This document shows positions 27,769 to 36,448 of a stretch of DNA of 64,000 bases, piece by piece. Source of the stretch: Maliibacterium massiliense (lineage in GTDB: Bacteria > Bacillota > Clostridia > Christensenellales > Maliibacteriaceae); the NCBI RefSeq assembly GCF_900604345.1, contig NZ_LR026983.1, forward strand, positions 2,108,001 to 2,172,000. The letters are read 5' to 3'. Positions within the stretch are counted from its first letter, which is position 1. Every line of letters starts with the position of its first letter. The notes beneath the pieces are model-generated. The model did not search any database and was not told the origin of the DNA. It saw only the letters and a program-made list of their open reading frames with translations. Made by a program: the position numbers and the translations under genes.

Positions 27769-30000
27769 ATGGATCTATCACAATTAAACGCCATGCAACG
27801 CGAAGCCGTCATGCAAACTGACGGCGCGTTGCTTGTTTTGGCGGGCGCGGGCTCGGGCAAGACCCGCGTGCTGACCCACCGCATCGCCCATTTGATCGCC
27901 GACGAAGGCGTGGCGCCTTACCACATTTTGGCTGTCACCTTTACCAACAAGGCTGCCCGCGAGATGCGCGAGCGCCTTGAGACACTGGTGGAGGGCGGAC
28001 GCGATGTGTGGTGCTCCACCTTCCACGCGCTGTGCGTGCGCATTCTGCGCAGGGAGGCCCAGCACATCGGCTACACCTCCTCCTTTACCATCTACGATGA
28101 GGAGGACACCGGAAAGCTGCTGCAGCGCTGCATGGAGCAGGTGGGCGTGGGCGGGGATAACTATCCTTTGCGCCTGGTGCGCTCCCACATCTCCAAGGCC
28201 AAGGATAAGATGCTCTCGCCCGAGGCGTACGCCAAGGGCTGCGACGACTGGCGCATCGAGAAGATCACCCAGGTGTTCGCCCTCTACGAAAAACACCTGA
28301 AAGAAAACAACGCCATGGATTTTGACGATTTGATTCTCAATACCCTGACGCTGTTTGCCGACCACCCGGACGTGCTGAGCGCCTACAGTGCGCGCTTCCG
28401 CTACATCCATGTGGACGAATACCAGGATACCAACATGGCACAATATATGTTGGTGAAGCTGCTTGCGGGCTACCACGGCAACATCTGCGTGGTAGGCGAC
28501 GACGACCAGAGCATCTACGGCTGGCGCGGCGCGGACATCCGCAATATCCTGGAGTTTGAAAAGGATTTCCCCGGCGCGCACGTGGTGCGCCTGGAGCAGA
28601 ACTACCGCTCCTGCGGCAATATCCTGGACGCGGCCAACGATGTCATCGCCAACAACCGCAGCCGCAAGCAAAAGCGGCTGTGGACCGACAAGGGGGACGG
28701 GGACAAGATCCACGTGCTCAGCCTTGCCGATGAGCACGCCGAGGCCCGCTATGTGGCTGGCGAGATCACCCGCCTGGTGCAGGAGGACAACTTCCGCTAC
28801 AGCGAGATTGCGGTGCTCTACCGCACTCACGCGCAATCCCGATTGCTGGGCAACGCCCTTGTCACAAACAACATCCCGTACCGGGTGTACGGGGGCACCA
28901 GCTTCTACCAGCGCCGCGAGATCAAGGATGCCCTGGCCTACCTGCGCGTGCTGGTCAACATGAACGACGAGATCAGCCTTGCGCGCATATTGAACGTGCC
29001 CAAGCGGGGCATCGGGGACGTGGCGCTGGAGCATATCCGCGCCCTTGCTAACCGTCAGGACATCCCCTGGATCGTGGCCATTTTGGATTTTGAGAGCCTT
29101 TCGGACGCGCCCACGCGCATCGTGCGGCCCATCGCGCAGTTTGCCGCGCTGCTGCGCCAGCTGATGGCCGAGCGCGAGATGCTGCCATTGGGCGAGTTTG
29201 TCGCCCAGATGATTGAGGAATCAGGCCTTGCGCGCCAGTACGGCGGCGAGACGGATGAGGACCGGACCCGCCGCGAGAACCTGCGCGAGCTGGTGGGCGC
29301 GGCCAACGAGTTTGTGCAGCAGTGCGAGGGTGAGGCGACGCTGGAGGAATGGCTGGACGTGATCTCGCTGGAGACCAGTTCCGACGGGCTGGAAGAGGGC
29401 GACTCCGCCGTCACCATGATGACTGTGCACGGCGCCAAGGGTCTGGAGTTCCCCGTAGTGTTTATCACAGGCATGGAGGAGGGGGTCTTTCCGCACGCGC
29501 GCTCCATCGAGAGCGAGTCGCAGATGGAGGAGGAGCGCAGGCTCTGCTACGTGGGCATCACGCGCGCCATGCAGTGCCTCTACATCACCCACACCTACCA
29601 GCGCACGCTGATGAACAACACCTCCTGCAATCCGCCCTCGCGCTTTCTGCGCGAGATGCCCCAGGAGATACTGGACTCCTTTGCCGAGCCGCGCCGCTAT
29701 CAGGAAAGCAACTTCGTCTCCTCCAGCCAGCAGCGCGCCCGTGCAAGCAGCAATCGCATCTCCATGTGGGATAAGGCAGTCACCGACGCACAGGCGGGCG
29801 CGCATAGCGCGGCTCACACGCCGTCCGCACCGCACGCGCAGGATGCCGGCGTCAGCCTCTGCGTGGGCGATAAGGTGCGCCACGCAAGCTTCGGCCAGGG
29901 TACGGTGATCGCCACAAAGGGGGATTTGGTCTCAGTGGCGTTTGACGGGCGGGGCATCAAGCAGCTGGTCAAGTCGCTCGCCCGCCTCGATAAGGTATAA
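27769..30000 (+). CDS. pcrA: UvrD/Rep-family DNA helicase PcrA
   Basis: The 743-residue protein is an SF1A helicase with Walker A GAGSGKT (26-32), VDEYQDTN (Walker B), GDDDQSIYGWRGAD, EQNYRS, TVHGAKGLEFPVVF and YVGITRA. The C-terminus has a flexible linker and a small Tudor-like tail (GDKVRHASFGQGTVIA, then SVAFDGRGIKQL), typical of PcrA. It acts in nucleotide-excision repair, plasmid replication and removal of RecA. I chose ATG 27769 behind GGAGG. It is followed directly by ligA, the usual Gram-positive pcrA-ligA pair. Confidence 0.95.
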   Translation: MDLSQLNAMQREAVMQTDGALLVLAGAGSGKTRVLTHRIAHLIADEGVAPYHILAVTFTNKAAREMRERLETLVEGGRDVWCSTFHALCVRILRREAQHIGYTSSFTIYDEEDTGKLLQRCMEQVGVGGDNYPLRLVRSHISKAKDKMLSPEAYAKGCDDWRIEKITQVFALYEKHLKENNAMDFDDLILNTLTLFADHPDVLSAYSARFRYIHVDEYQDTNMAQYMLVKLLAGYHGNICVVGDDDQSIYGWRGADIRNILEFEKDFPGAHVVRLEQNYRSCGNILDAANDVIANNRSRKQKRLWTDKGDGDKIHVLSLADEHAEARYVAGEITRLVQEDNFRYSEIAVLYRTHAQSRLLGNALVTNNIPYRVYGGTSFYQRREIKDALAYLRVLVNMNDEISLARILNVPKRGIGDVALEHIRALANRQDIPWIVAILDFESLSDAPTRIVRPIAQFAALLRQLMAEREMLPLGEFVAQMIEESGLARQYGGETDEDRTRRENLRELVGAANEFVQQCEGEATLEEWLDVISLETSSDGLEEGDSAVTMMTVHGAKGLEFPVVFITGMEEGVFPHARSIESESQMEEERRLCYVGITRAMQCLYITHTYQRTLMNNTSCNPPSRFLREMPQEILDSFAEPRRYQESNFVSSSQQRARASSNRISMWDKAVTDAQAGAHSAAHTPSAPHAQDAGVSLCVGDKVRHASFGQGTVIATKGDLVSVAFDGRGIKQLVKSLARLDKV

Positions 30001-30029
30001 CGCAAGCGTACAAGGAGAGATAAACGTTG

Positions 30030-32039
30030 ATGGATCAGGCGCAGCAGGCGCACATGCAGCAACTGGTAAATGAACTGAACGATTACAGCTACGCGTACTA
30101 CGTGCTGGACGAGCCGCGCATCAGCGACAAGGAGTTTGACGCGCTGTTTGACAGCCTGCGCGCGCTGGAAGCGGAGACGGGCGTCGTGCTGCCCGATTCG
30201 CCCACCCACAGGGTGGGTTCTTCGCTTTCGGGGAAATTTGCAGAGCACACGCATTTGGGCCGGCTTTGGAGCCTGGACAAGGCGCAGCAGAAGCAGGAGG
30301 TCGTCCTCTGGGATGAGCGGGCGCAGCGGCTGCGCGCGCAGTACATGGAGCAGACGGGCGAGGCGCTGCCTCCCATCACCTACGCGCTGGAGTATAAGTT
30401 TGACGGCCTGACGATCAACCTGACGTACGAGGGCGGCGTGCTGGTGCAGGCCGCCACGCGGGGCACGGGCGTGCGCGGCGAGGTGATTCTCGAGCAGGTG
30501 CGCACCATGCGCGGCGTGCCGCTCTCCATTCCCTTCAAGGGGCGCATGGAGGTGCAGGGCGAGGCGATCATGCGACTCTCGGTGCTGGAGGCGTACAATA
30601 AACCCGCCGAGGAGCCCCTGAAAAACGCGCGTAACGGCGCGGCGGGCGCGCTGCGCAACCTGGACGTGCGCGAGACGGCCCGCCGCAAGCTGGACGCCTT
30701 CTGCTACCAGGTGGGCTACATTTCGCCGGAGGCGCCCTACCGCACGCACGAAGAGATGCTTGCGTTCCTGCGCGAGAACCGCCTGCCGGTGAGCGACTAC
30801 CACAAGGTGTGTACATCGCTGGATGAGGTGCTCGAACAGCTGGACGCCGTGGAGGCGCGCCGCGAGCAGCTGGATTTTCTCATCGACGGGGCGGTCATCA
30901 AAATCCAGGATATGCGCACCCGCGCCGCACTGGGGGAGACGGACCGCTTCCCCCGCTGGGCCATCGCCTACAAGTTCGCGGCTGAGGAGACCACCACGCG
31001 CCTAGAATCGGTTAGCTGGGAGGTGGGGCGCACGGGCAAGCTGACGCCGCTCGCCCACGTTGAACCGGTGGAGCTTGCGGGCGCCACCATCCGCCGCGCC
31101 ACCCTCAACAACATGGGCGACATCGCCCGCAAGGATATCACCATGGGCTGCCGGGTGTGGATCCGCCGCTCCAATGACGTGATCCCCGAGATCATGGGCC
31201 GCGTGGTGGACGGCGAGGCGCCGGGCGAACCCATCGCTGCGCCCACCCACTGCCCCAGCTGCGGCACGGCGGTGGAGGAGATCGGCGCAAACCTCTTTTG
31301 CCCCAACTCCATCTCCTGCCGCCCGCAGCTGATCGGCCATATGGTGCACTTCGCCTCGCGCGAGGCGATGAACATCGAATCGTTCAGCGACAAGACCGCC
31401 GCGCTGCTCTTTGAAAGGCGCGATATCCGCCAGACCAGCGACCTCTACACCCTCAAAAAAGAGGATCTGGTGGCGCTGGAGGGTTTTGCGGACAAACGCG
31501 CGGAAAACCTCATCGCCCAGATCGAGCGCTCCAAAGACTGCGCGCTGGACGCCTTTCTTTTTGCGCTGGGCATCCCGGGCGTGGGGCGCAAGACCGCGCA
31601 GGACGTCGCGCGCGCGCTGGGCAGCCTGGAGGCGGTGCGCGGCGCGGACGAGGAGACGCTGATGGCCATCGACGAGGTGGGGCCGGTGATCGCCCAGAAT
31701 ATCGTGCACTTTTTTGCGGACGCGCACATCGCCCGCGGGATCGACGCGCTGCTCGCCTGCGGCGTCAGGCCGCGCGATATCCAGGTGCAGGCGCAGGCGC
31801 TGCCCCTTGCGGGGAGCACCTACGTGCTCACCGGCACTTTGTCAGCTATGACGCGCCCCGCGGCGACCACCGCGCTGGAGAAGCTGGGCGCAAAGGTATC
31901 GGGCAGCGTCTCTAAGAAGACCACCGCGGTCTTTGCCGGAGAAAACGCGGGTGCCAAGCGCGCCAGGGCGGAGAGCCTGGGCGTGCCAGTGCTCGATGAG
32001 GACGCGCTGCTGGCGCTGCTGGCCCAGCACGGGGCCTGA
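30030..32039 (+). CDS. ligA: NAD-dependent DNA ligase, divergent LigA
   Basis: The 669-residue protein has the LigA architecture: NAD-binding Ia domain (YAYYVLDEPRISDKEFD), adenylation domain with active-site Lys123 in EYKFDGL, OB domain, a four-Cys zinc finger (about 408-430), helix-hairpin-helix repeats and a C-terminal BRCT (from about 591). Several signatures differ from standard LigA: EYKFDGLT where ELKIDGLA is usual, and RGTGVRGE where RGDGTTGE is usual. It belongs to a divergent branch I recall in Clostridia. ATG 30030 follows an in-frame TTG at 30027; AAGGAGAG at 30012-30019 suits either. Confidence 0.9.
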   Translation: MDQAQQAHMQQLVNELNDYSYAYYVLDEPRISDKEFDALFDSLRALEAETGVVLPDSPTHRVGSSLSGKFAEHTHLGRLWSLDKAQQKQEVVLWDERAQRLRAQYMEQTGEALPPITYALEYKFDGLTINLTYEGGVLVQAATRGTGVRGEVILEQVRTMRGVPLSIPFKGRMEVQGEAIMRLSVLEAYNKPAEEPLKNARNGAAGALRNLDVRETARRKLDAFCYQVGYISPEAPYRTHEEMLAFLRENRLPVSDYHKVCTSLDEVLEQLDAVEARREQLDFLIDGAVIKIQDMRTRAALGETDRFPRWAIAYKFAAEETTTRLESVSWEVGRTGKLTPLAHVEPVELAGATIRRATLNNMGDIARKDITMGCRVWIRRSNDVIPEIMGRVVDGEAPGEPIAAPTHCPSCGTAVEEIGANLFCPNSISCRPQLIGHMVHFASREAMNIESFSDKTAALLFERRDIRQTSDLYTLKKEDLVALEGFADKRAENLIAQIERSKDCALDAFLFALGIPGVGRKTAQDVARALGSLEAVRGADEETLMAIDEVGPVIAQNIVHFFADAHIARGIDALLACGVRPRDIQVQAQALPLAGSTYVLTGTLSAMTRPAATTALEKLGAKVSGSVSKKTTAVFAGENAGAKRARAESLGVPVLDEDALLALLAQHGA

Positions 32040-32065
32040 CGAGGGGAAAAGGGGGAAGCGGGACG

Positions 32066-33040
32066 ATGCAGGTAGGAAAGCTTACCAATGAACAGCTGGA
32101 GCGCTCTGTGCTTGCGCGCATCGCCTGCCAGCGCAGGGAGTCGCTGCTGGGGCCGTGCGTGGGTGAGGACTGCGCCGCGCTCAAGCTGGGCGGGCAGATC
32201 GTGGTGATGACCACCGACCCCATCACCGCGGCCTCCAGGGACATGGGGCATTTGGCGGTGCACGTCTCCTGCAACGACCTGGCCTCGGCCGGGGCGGAGC
32301 CGCTGGCGCTGCTGTTGACCATCCTCGCCCCGCCACAGGCGACGCTTGCGGACATCGAACAGGTGATGGACGACGTGGTGTGCGCGGCGGGGCAGCTGCA
32401 TGTGGACATTTTGGGCGGACACACCGAGGTGACCGGCGCGGTGAACACCACCGTGCTTTCCGTCACGGCCATCGGCCGGGCGGGCGCGTCGGGGCTGATC
32501 CGCACCGGCGGCATGCGGCCGGGCGACGACATCGTGCTGACCAAGTGGGCGGGCCTGGAGGGCACGCTCATCATCGCGGGCGACCATGCAGGCAAGCTGG
32601 CAGGCAGGGTGCCCGAGGCGCTGCTCAACCAAGCGCGCGGCCTTGCCAAGTACATCAGCGTGGTGCCCGAGGGGCGCATCGCGGCGAAGCTGGGTGCCAC
32701 CGCCATGCACGACGTGACCGAGGGCGGCGTGCTGGGCGCGGCCTGGGAGATGGCCAGCGCCTCGGGCTGTGGCCTTTGGATCGACCAGGCGCGCATTCCC
32801 GTGCTTGCGAGCACCCGCGCGCTGTGCGGCGCGCTTGGTCTGGACGTCTACCGGCTGATCTCCAGCGGCTGTATGCTCATCGCCTGTCCGGACGGGGAGG
32901 CCATGGTATCGGCGCTTGCGCAGGCGGGCATTCAGGCGGCGCGCATCGGGCGCGCCCGGCGCGAAGGCTATGTGCTGCGCACCGACGCGGGGGAGATGCC
33001 GCTCGCGCCCCCGGGCGCGGACGAGCTCATGCGACTGTAA
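32066..33040 (+). CDS. AIR-synthase/HypE-like ATP-binding protein
   Basis: The 324-residue protein belongs to the PurM/ThiL/HypE/SelD superfamily. It has PCVGEDCAALKLG at the N-terminal ATP/phosphate site, TDPITAASRDMGHLAVHVSCNDLASAGAEPLALL in the first domain (with the conserved Asp and Asn) and MHDVTEGGVLGAAWEMA in the second. It is closest in layout to HypE. It lacks the C-terminal Cys of true NiFe-maturation HypE, and no NiFe hydrogenase genes are here. The substrate is unknown. It follows ligA by 26 bp, so the two may be co-transcribed. Confidence 0.8.
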   Translation: MQVGKLTNEQLERSVLARIACQRRESLLGPCVGEDCAALKLGGQIVVMTTDPITAASRDMGHLAVHVSCNDLASAGAEPLALLLTILAPPQATLADIEQVMDDVVCAAGQLHVDILGGHTEVTGAVNTTVLSVTAIGRAGASGLIRTGGMRPGDDIVLTKWAGLEGTLIIAGDHAGKLAGRVPEALLNQARGLAKYISVVPEGRIAAKLGATAMHDVTEGGVLGAAWEMASASGCGLWIDQARIPVLASTRALCGALGLDVYRLISSGCMLIACPDGEAMVSALAQAGIQAARIGRARREGYVLRTDAGEMPLAPPGADELMRL

Positions 33041-33073
33041 ACGCACGTAGGACGGTTCTTACCTCCGTTTTGC

Positions 33074-33102
33074 TTCACTTTTCACCCAAGGAGTGCTATA
33101 AT
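33074..33102 (+). promoter_or_regulatory. Promoter of the yicC-remA-gmk operon
   Basis: TTCACT (33074-33079), a 17-bp spacer, and TATAAT (33097-33102), 40 bp before the yicC start. Confidence 0.65.
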
Positions 33103-33141
33103 CGTATCAATTCAAAATTTTGCAGGTTTGGAGACGAAGCC

Positions 33142-34020
33142 ATGGTTCGCAGTATGACCGGGTATGGCCGCGGCATTGCCGCGCTCGATGGGCGGGAAAT
33201 GACCATTGAGCTCAAGGCGGTCAACCACCGTTACCTGGATGTATCCTTCCGCATGCCCCGCGCGTTGAGCTATATCGAGGATCCTTTGCGCAAACGGCTT
33301 CAGCAGGCGCTTTCCCGCGGGCATGTGGACGTGTTTCTCAACTACAAAAACACCCGCGAGGACGCGCGCGCCGTGCAGGTGGATGTGCCGCTGCTGCACG
33401 CCTACCGCAGGGCGCTGGAGACCATCTGCCAGGAGACGGGCGCGCAGGACGATATGACCCTCTCGCGCCTGGCCCGTCTGCCCGAGGTGATGGCCTTTAC
33501 CGAGACAGAGGAGGACGAGCAGGCCGTCCTGCAGCTGTGCATGCAGGCCGCCGAAGAGGCCCTTGCCTCGCTGTGCGCCATGCGCAGCGTGGAGGGCGAA
33601 CGGCTTGCATCGGATATTGCGGCGCGCCTGGGCGCCATTGCAGAGATGGTGGCGCAGATCGAGCATCGCGTGCCCGAGGCCATGGCCGAGCACCGCGCAA
33701 AGCTGCAGCAGCGCGTGGCGGATATCCTGGCGGGCACGCCCGTGGACCAGGAGCGGCTGGAAAACGAGCTTGCCTTTATGGCGGATCGTAGCGACATCAG
33801 CGAGGAAGTGGTGCGCTTAAAGAGCCATCTGCAGCAGGTGGCCGACACCCTCGCGTTCGGCGAGAGCGTGGGCCGCAAGCTGGACTTTCTCGTGCAGGAA
33901 ATGAACCGTGAAATCAACACCATCGGCTCCAAGGCTTCCGATCTTGCCATCGCCGGCATTGTGGTAGGCGCCAAAAGCGAGATTGAAAAAATCCGTGAAC
34001 AGGTGCAGAATATCGAGTAG
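33142..34020 (+). CDS. yicC: YicC-family endoribonuclease
   Basis: The 292-residue protein starts MVRSMTGYGRG and has ELKAVNHRYLDVSFRMP, both signature segments of the YicC/YloC family. The C-terminus has ELAFMADRSDISEEVVRL and ends with NREINTIGSKASDLAI, also conserved. YicC proteins are metal-dependent endoribonucleases in enteric bacteria. It opens a gene block in the same order as Bacillus subtilis yloC-remA-gmk-rpoZ-coaBC-priA. Confidence 0.92.
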   Translation: MVRSMTGYGRGIAALDGREMTIELKAVNHRYLDVSFRMPRALSYIEDPLRKRLQQALSRGHVDVFLNYKNTREDARAVQVDVPLLHAYRRALETICQETGAQDDMTLSRLARLPEVMAFTETEEDEQAVLQLCMQAAEEALASLCAMRSVEGERLASDIAARLGAIAEMVAQIEHRVPEAMAEHRAKLQQRVADILAGTPVDQERLENELAFMADRSDISEEVVRLKSHLQQVADTLAFGESVGRKLDFLVQEMNREINTIGSKASDLAIAGIVVGAKSEIEKIREQVQNIE

Positions 34021-34059
34021 ACGCATTTGTACGCTCTGAAATGCGAAAGGAGAACGCAC

Positions 34060-34326
34060 ATGAGTATCCGTCTGATTAACATCGGCTTTGGCAATATCGT
34101 TTCGGCCAACCGCCTCATTGCCATCGTCAGCCCGGAGTCCGCGCCCATCAAGCGCATCATCCAGGAGGCGCGCGACCGCGGCATGCTGATCGACGCCACC
34201 TATGGCCGGCGCACCCGCGCGGTCATCATCACCGATTCAGACCATATCATCCTCTCGGCCGTGCAGCCTGAGACGGTGGCCAACCGCCTGGATGTCAAGG
34301 ATGTATCGGGTGACGACGATGAATAA
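34060..34326 (+). CDS. remA: Extracellular-matrix regulator RemA
   Basis: The 88-residue protein is almost the full RemA consensus: [34 protein letters not shown] and [15 protein letters not shown]. RemA is a DNA-binding regulator that activates biofilm-matrix and osmoprotection genes in Bacillus. It sits between yicC and gmk, as in B. subtilis, and its end overlaps the gmk start by eight bases. Confidence 0.95.
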   Translation: MSIRLINIGFGNIVSANRLIAIVSPESAPIKRIIQEARDRGMLIDATYGRRTRAVIITDSDHIILSAVQPETVANRLDVKDVSGDDDE

Positions 34327-34939
34327 CAAACAGGGCCTGCTGCTCGTCGTATCCGGTCCCTCAGGCGCGGGCAAGGGCACGGTGTGCCGCGCGCTGCGCG
34401 CGCTGCGGCCGGATATGCGCATCTCCGTATCGGTGACCACGCGCGATCCGCGTCCGGGCGAGGAGGAGGGCGTGCACTACTACTTTCGCTCCAAGGAGCA
34501 GTTTGCCAAAATGGAGCAGGAGGGCGCGTTTCTGGAGACGGCTGAGGTGTACGGCAACCGCTACGGCACCCCCGTATCCGGCGTGCGCAAGATGCTTATG
34601 GATGGGCACGACGTGCTGCTGGAGATCGACATCCAGGGCGCGCTGCAGGTGAAGGACCGCTTTGACGAGGGCGTGTTCGTCTTTGTGGTGCCCCCCTCGA
34701 TGGAGGAATTGCGTGCCCGCATCGTGGGCCGCGCCACCGAGGACGAGCAGACCATCCTGCGCAGGTTCCAGTCCGCCTACAACGAAATCAACTTTATTAC
34801 GCGTTATAACTACGTCGTGGTCAACGACCAGGTGGCGGACGCCGCCGCGCGCATCGACGCGATCCTGACCGCCGAGAGCTGCCGCGTGGTGCGCAACCCG
34901 CGCCTGCAAAATATGTTGCTTGGAGGAGAACGCATATGA
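34319..34939 (+). CDS. gmk: Guanylate kinase
   Basis: The 206-residue protein has the P-loop [12 protein letters not shown], then [21 protein letters not shown] (GMP-binding), [10 protein letters not shown] and [10 protein letters not shown]. It phosphorylates GMP to GDP. ATG 34319 lies within the last codons of remA. The stop overlaps the rpoZ start (ATGA). Confidence 0.96.
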   Translation: MNNKQGLLLVVSGPSGAGKGTVCRALRALRPDMRISVSVTTRDPRPGEEEGVHYYFRSKEQFAKMEQEGAFLETAEVYGNRYGTPVSGVRKMLMDGHDVLLEIDIQGALQVKDRFDEGVFVFVVPPSMEELRARIVGRATEDEQTILRRFQSAYNEINFITRYNYVVVNDQVADAAARIDAILTAESCRVVRNPRLQNMLLGGERI

Positions 34940-35142
34940 TTTATCCCGCGCTATACGAACTGCTTGACAAAGTGGATTGCCGCTACACCCTGGTGGTGGA
35001 GACCTCCAAACGCGCGCGCCAGCTCATCGAGGGCTCCGATCCCATGGTGGATATGGATTCGACCAAGCCGGTGACCCTCGCCGTGGAGGAGATCTACGAG
35101 GACAAGGTCACCTACGAACGCCTGCGCGACGGCATCAAGTAA
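34936..35142 (+). CDS. rpoZ: RNA polymerase omega subunit
   Basis: The 68-residue protein fits omega by length, position (gmk-rpoZ-coaBC) and content: YTLVVETSKRARQLIEG carries the conserved SKRARQ motif, followed by KPVTLAVEEI. It helps assemble the beta-prime subunit. It overlaps gmk by four bases. Confidence 0.93.
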   Translation: MIYPALYELLDKVDCRYTLVVETSKRARQLIEGSDPMVDMDSTKPVTLAVEEIYEDKVTYERLRDGIK

Positions 35143-35172
35143 GTCGCGCGCATGGGGAAGGAGCCGCGATCA

Positions 35173-36366
35173 ATGCAAAAGACAGTGGTGCTGGGTATCA
35201 CCGGCGGCATTGCCGCCTATAAAAGCGCGGAGGTCGTCAGCCGCCTGACAAAGGCGGGTGTTGACGTGCACTGCGTCATGACAGAGGGCGCGCAGGCATT
35301 TGTAGGTCCGGTGACATTCCAGGCCCTTTCGGGCAACCCGGTGATCTGCGGCATGTTCGATGGGCCGCAGCACTGGGGGGTGGACCACATCTATCTGGCG
35401 CAGCATGCCGACTGTGTGGTGATCGCGCCCGCCACGGCCAATGTGATCGCCAAGGCGGCGCAGGGGATGGCGGACGATATGCTCACCTCCATCCTGCTTG
35501 CCACCACCGCGCCGGTGCTCATCGCCCCTGCGATGAACGATCAGATGTACGCCCATCCGGCCACGCAGGCCAACATCGCCTGCCTCAGGGAGCGCGGCGT
35601 GCGCATCATCGGGCCGGGCAGCGGCAGGCTCGCCTGCGGCACCAGCGGCACGGGGCGTATGAGCGAGCCTGCAGAGATTGTGGAGCATATCCTGCTGCAG
35701 CTTTCCGATGCGCGCGACCTGGCCGGCAAAAAGGTGCTGGTCACCGCAGGCCCCACGCGCGAGGCGATCGATCCGGTGCGCTACGTATCCAATCGTTCCT
35801 CGGGCAAGATGGGCTACGCGCTGGCGCGCGCGGCCGCCATGCGCGGGGCGGAGGTGATACTGGTTTCCGGCCCCACGGCGCTGGAGAACCCCATCGGCGT
35901 TACCACGCTGCGGGTGGAAACCACCGAAGAGATGCTGCAGGCGGTGCAGCAGCACTTTGCGGATGCTGACGTGATCATCAAGGCGGCCGCGCCCGCGGAC
36001 TACACCGTTCAGGCGCCCAGCGAGGAGAAGATCAAAAAGAAGGAGAGCGGGGAGCATCTGCAGCTGGACCTTGTCACTACACCCGATATCCTCAAGTGGC
36101 TGGGAGAGCACAAGATCAACCAGTTCCTGGTGGGTTTCGCCGCGGAAACCAACGACGCGGTGGCCAACGCGCGGGAGAAGTACCGCAGCAAAAAGTTGGA
36201 TTGCCTGGTGCTCAACGACGTCACCAAGCAGGGCGCGGGCTTTGAGGTGGATACCAACGTCGTCACCCTGGTGGACGACACGGGCGAGCTTGCGCTGCCC
36301 TGCATGCCCAAGGACGAGGTGGCGATGCGCATCCTGGATTACGTGGCAGAGCGCACCGCAAAATGA
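35173..36366 (+). CDS. coaBC: Bifunctional phosphopantothenoylcysteine decarboxylase/phosphopantothenate-cysteine ligase
   Basis: The 397-residue protein has an N-terminal flavin-binding CoaC domain (LGITGGIAAYKS, APATANVIAKAAQGMADDM, APAMNDQMY) and a C-terminal CoaB ligase domain from about 190 (KVLVTAGPTREAIDPVR, SNRSSGKMGYALA, and AAPADYTVQ). It makes 4'-phosphopantetheine for coenzyme A. I chose ATG 35173 behind GGGAAGGAG; an in-frame ATG at 35152 would include that site. Confidence 0.95.
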   Translation: MQKTVVLGITGGIAAYKSAEVVSRLTKAGVDVHCVMTEGAQAFVGPVTFQALSGNPVICGMFDGPQHWGVDHIYLAQHADCVVIAPATANVIAKAAQGMADDMLTSILLATTAPVLIAPAMNDQMYAHPATQANIACLRERGVRIIGPGSGRLACGTSGTGRMSEPAEIVEHILLQLSDARDLAGKKVLVTAGPTREAIDPVRYVSNRSSGKMGYALARAAAMRGAEVILVSGPTALENPIGVTTLRVETTEEMLQAVQQHFADADVIIKAAAPADYTVQAPSEEKIKKKESGEHLQLDLVTTPDILKWLGEHKINQFLVGFAAETNDAVANAREKYRSKKLDCLVLNDVTKQGAGFEVDTNVVTLVDDTGELALPCMPKDEVAMRILDYVAERTAK

Positions 36367-36379
36367 CAACCGAGCCGAT

Positions 36380-36409
36380 ATTCCCCCGCCGCCGGTGGGG
36401 GATTTTTTC
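36380..36409 (+). terminator. Terminator between coaBC and priA
   Basis: TCCCCC pairs with GGGGGA around a GCCGCCGGT loop, then six T. It may give partial termination, as priA follows in the same direction 40 bp later. Confidence 0.7.
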
Positions 36410-36448
36410 CGTATTGGGGGGGGCCCTGCGGGGAAGGAGGGAAGAAGC

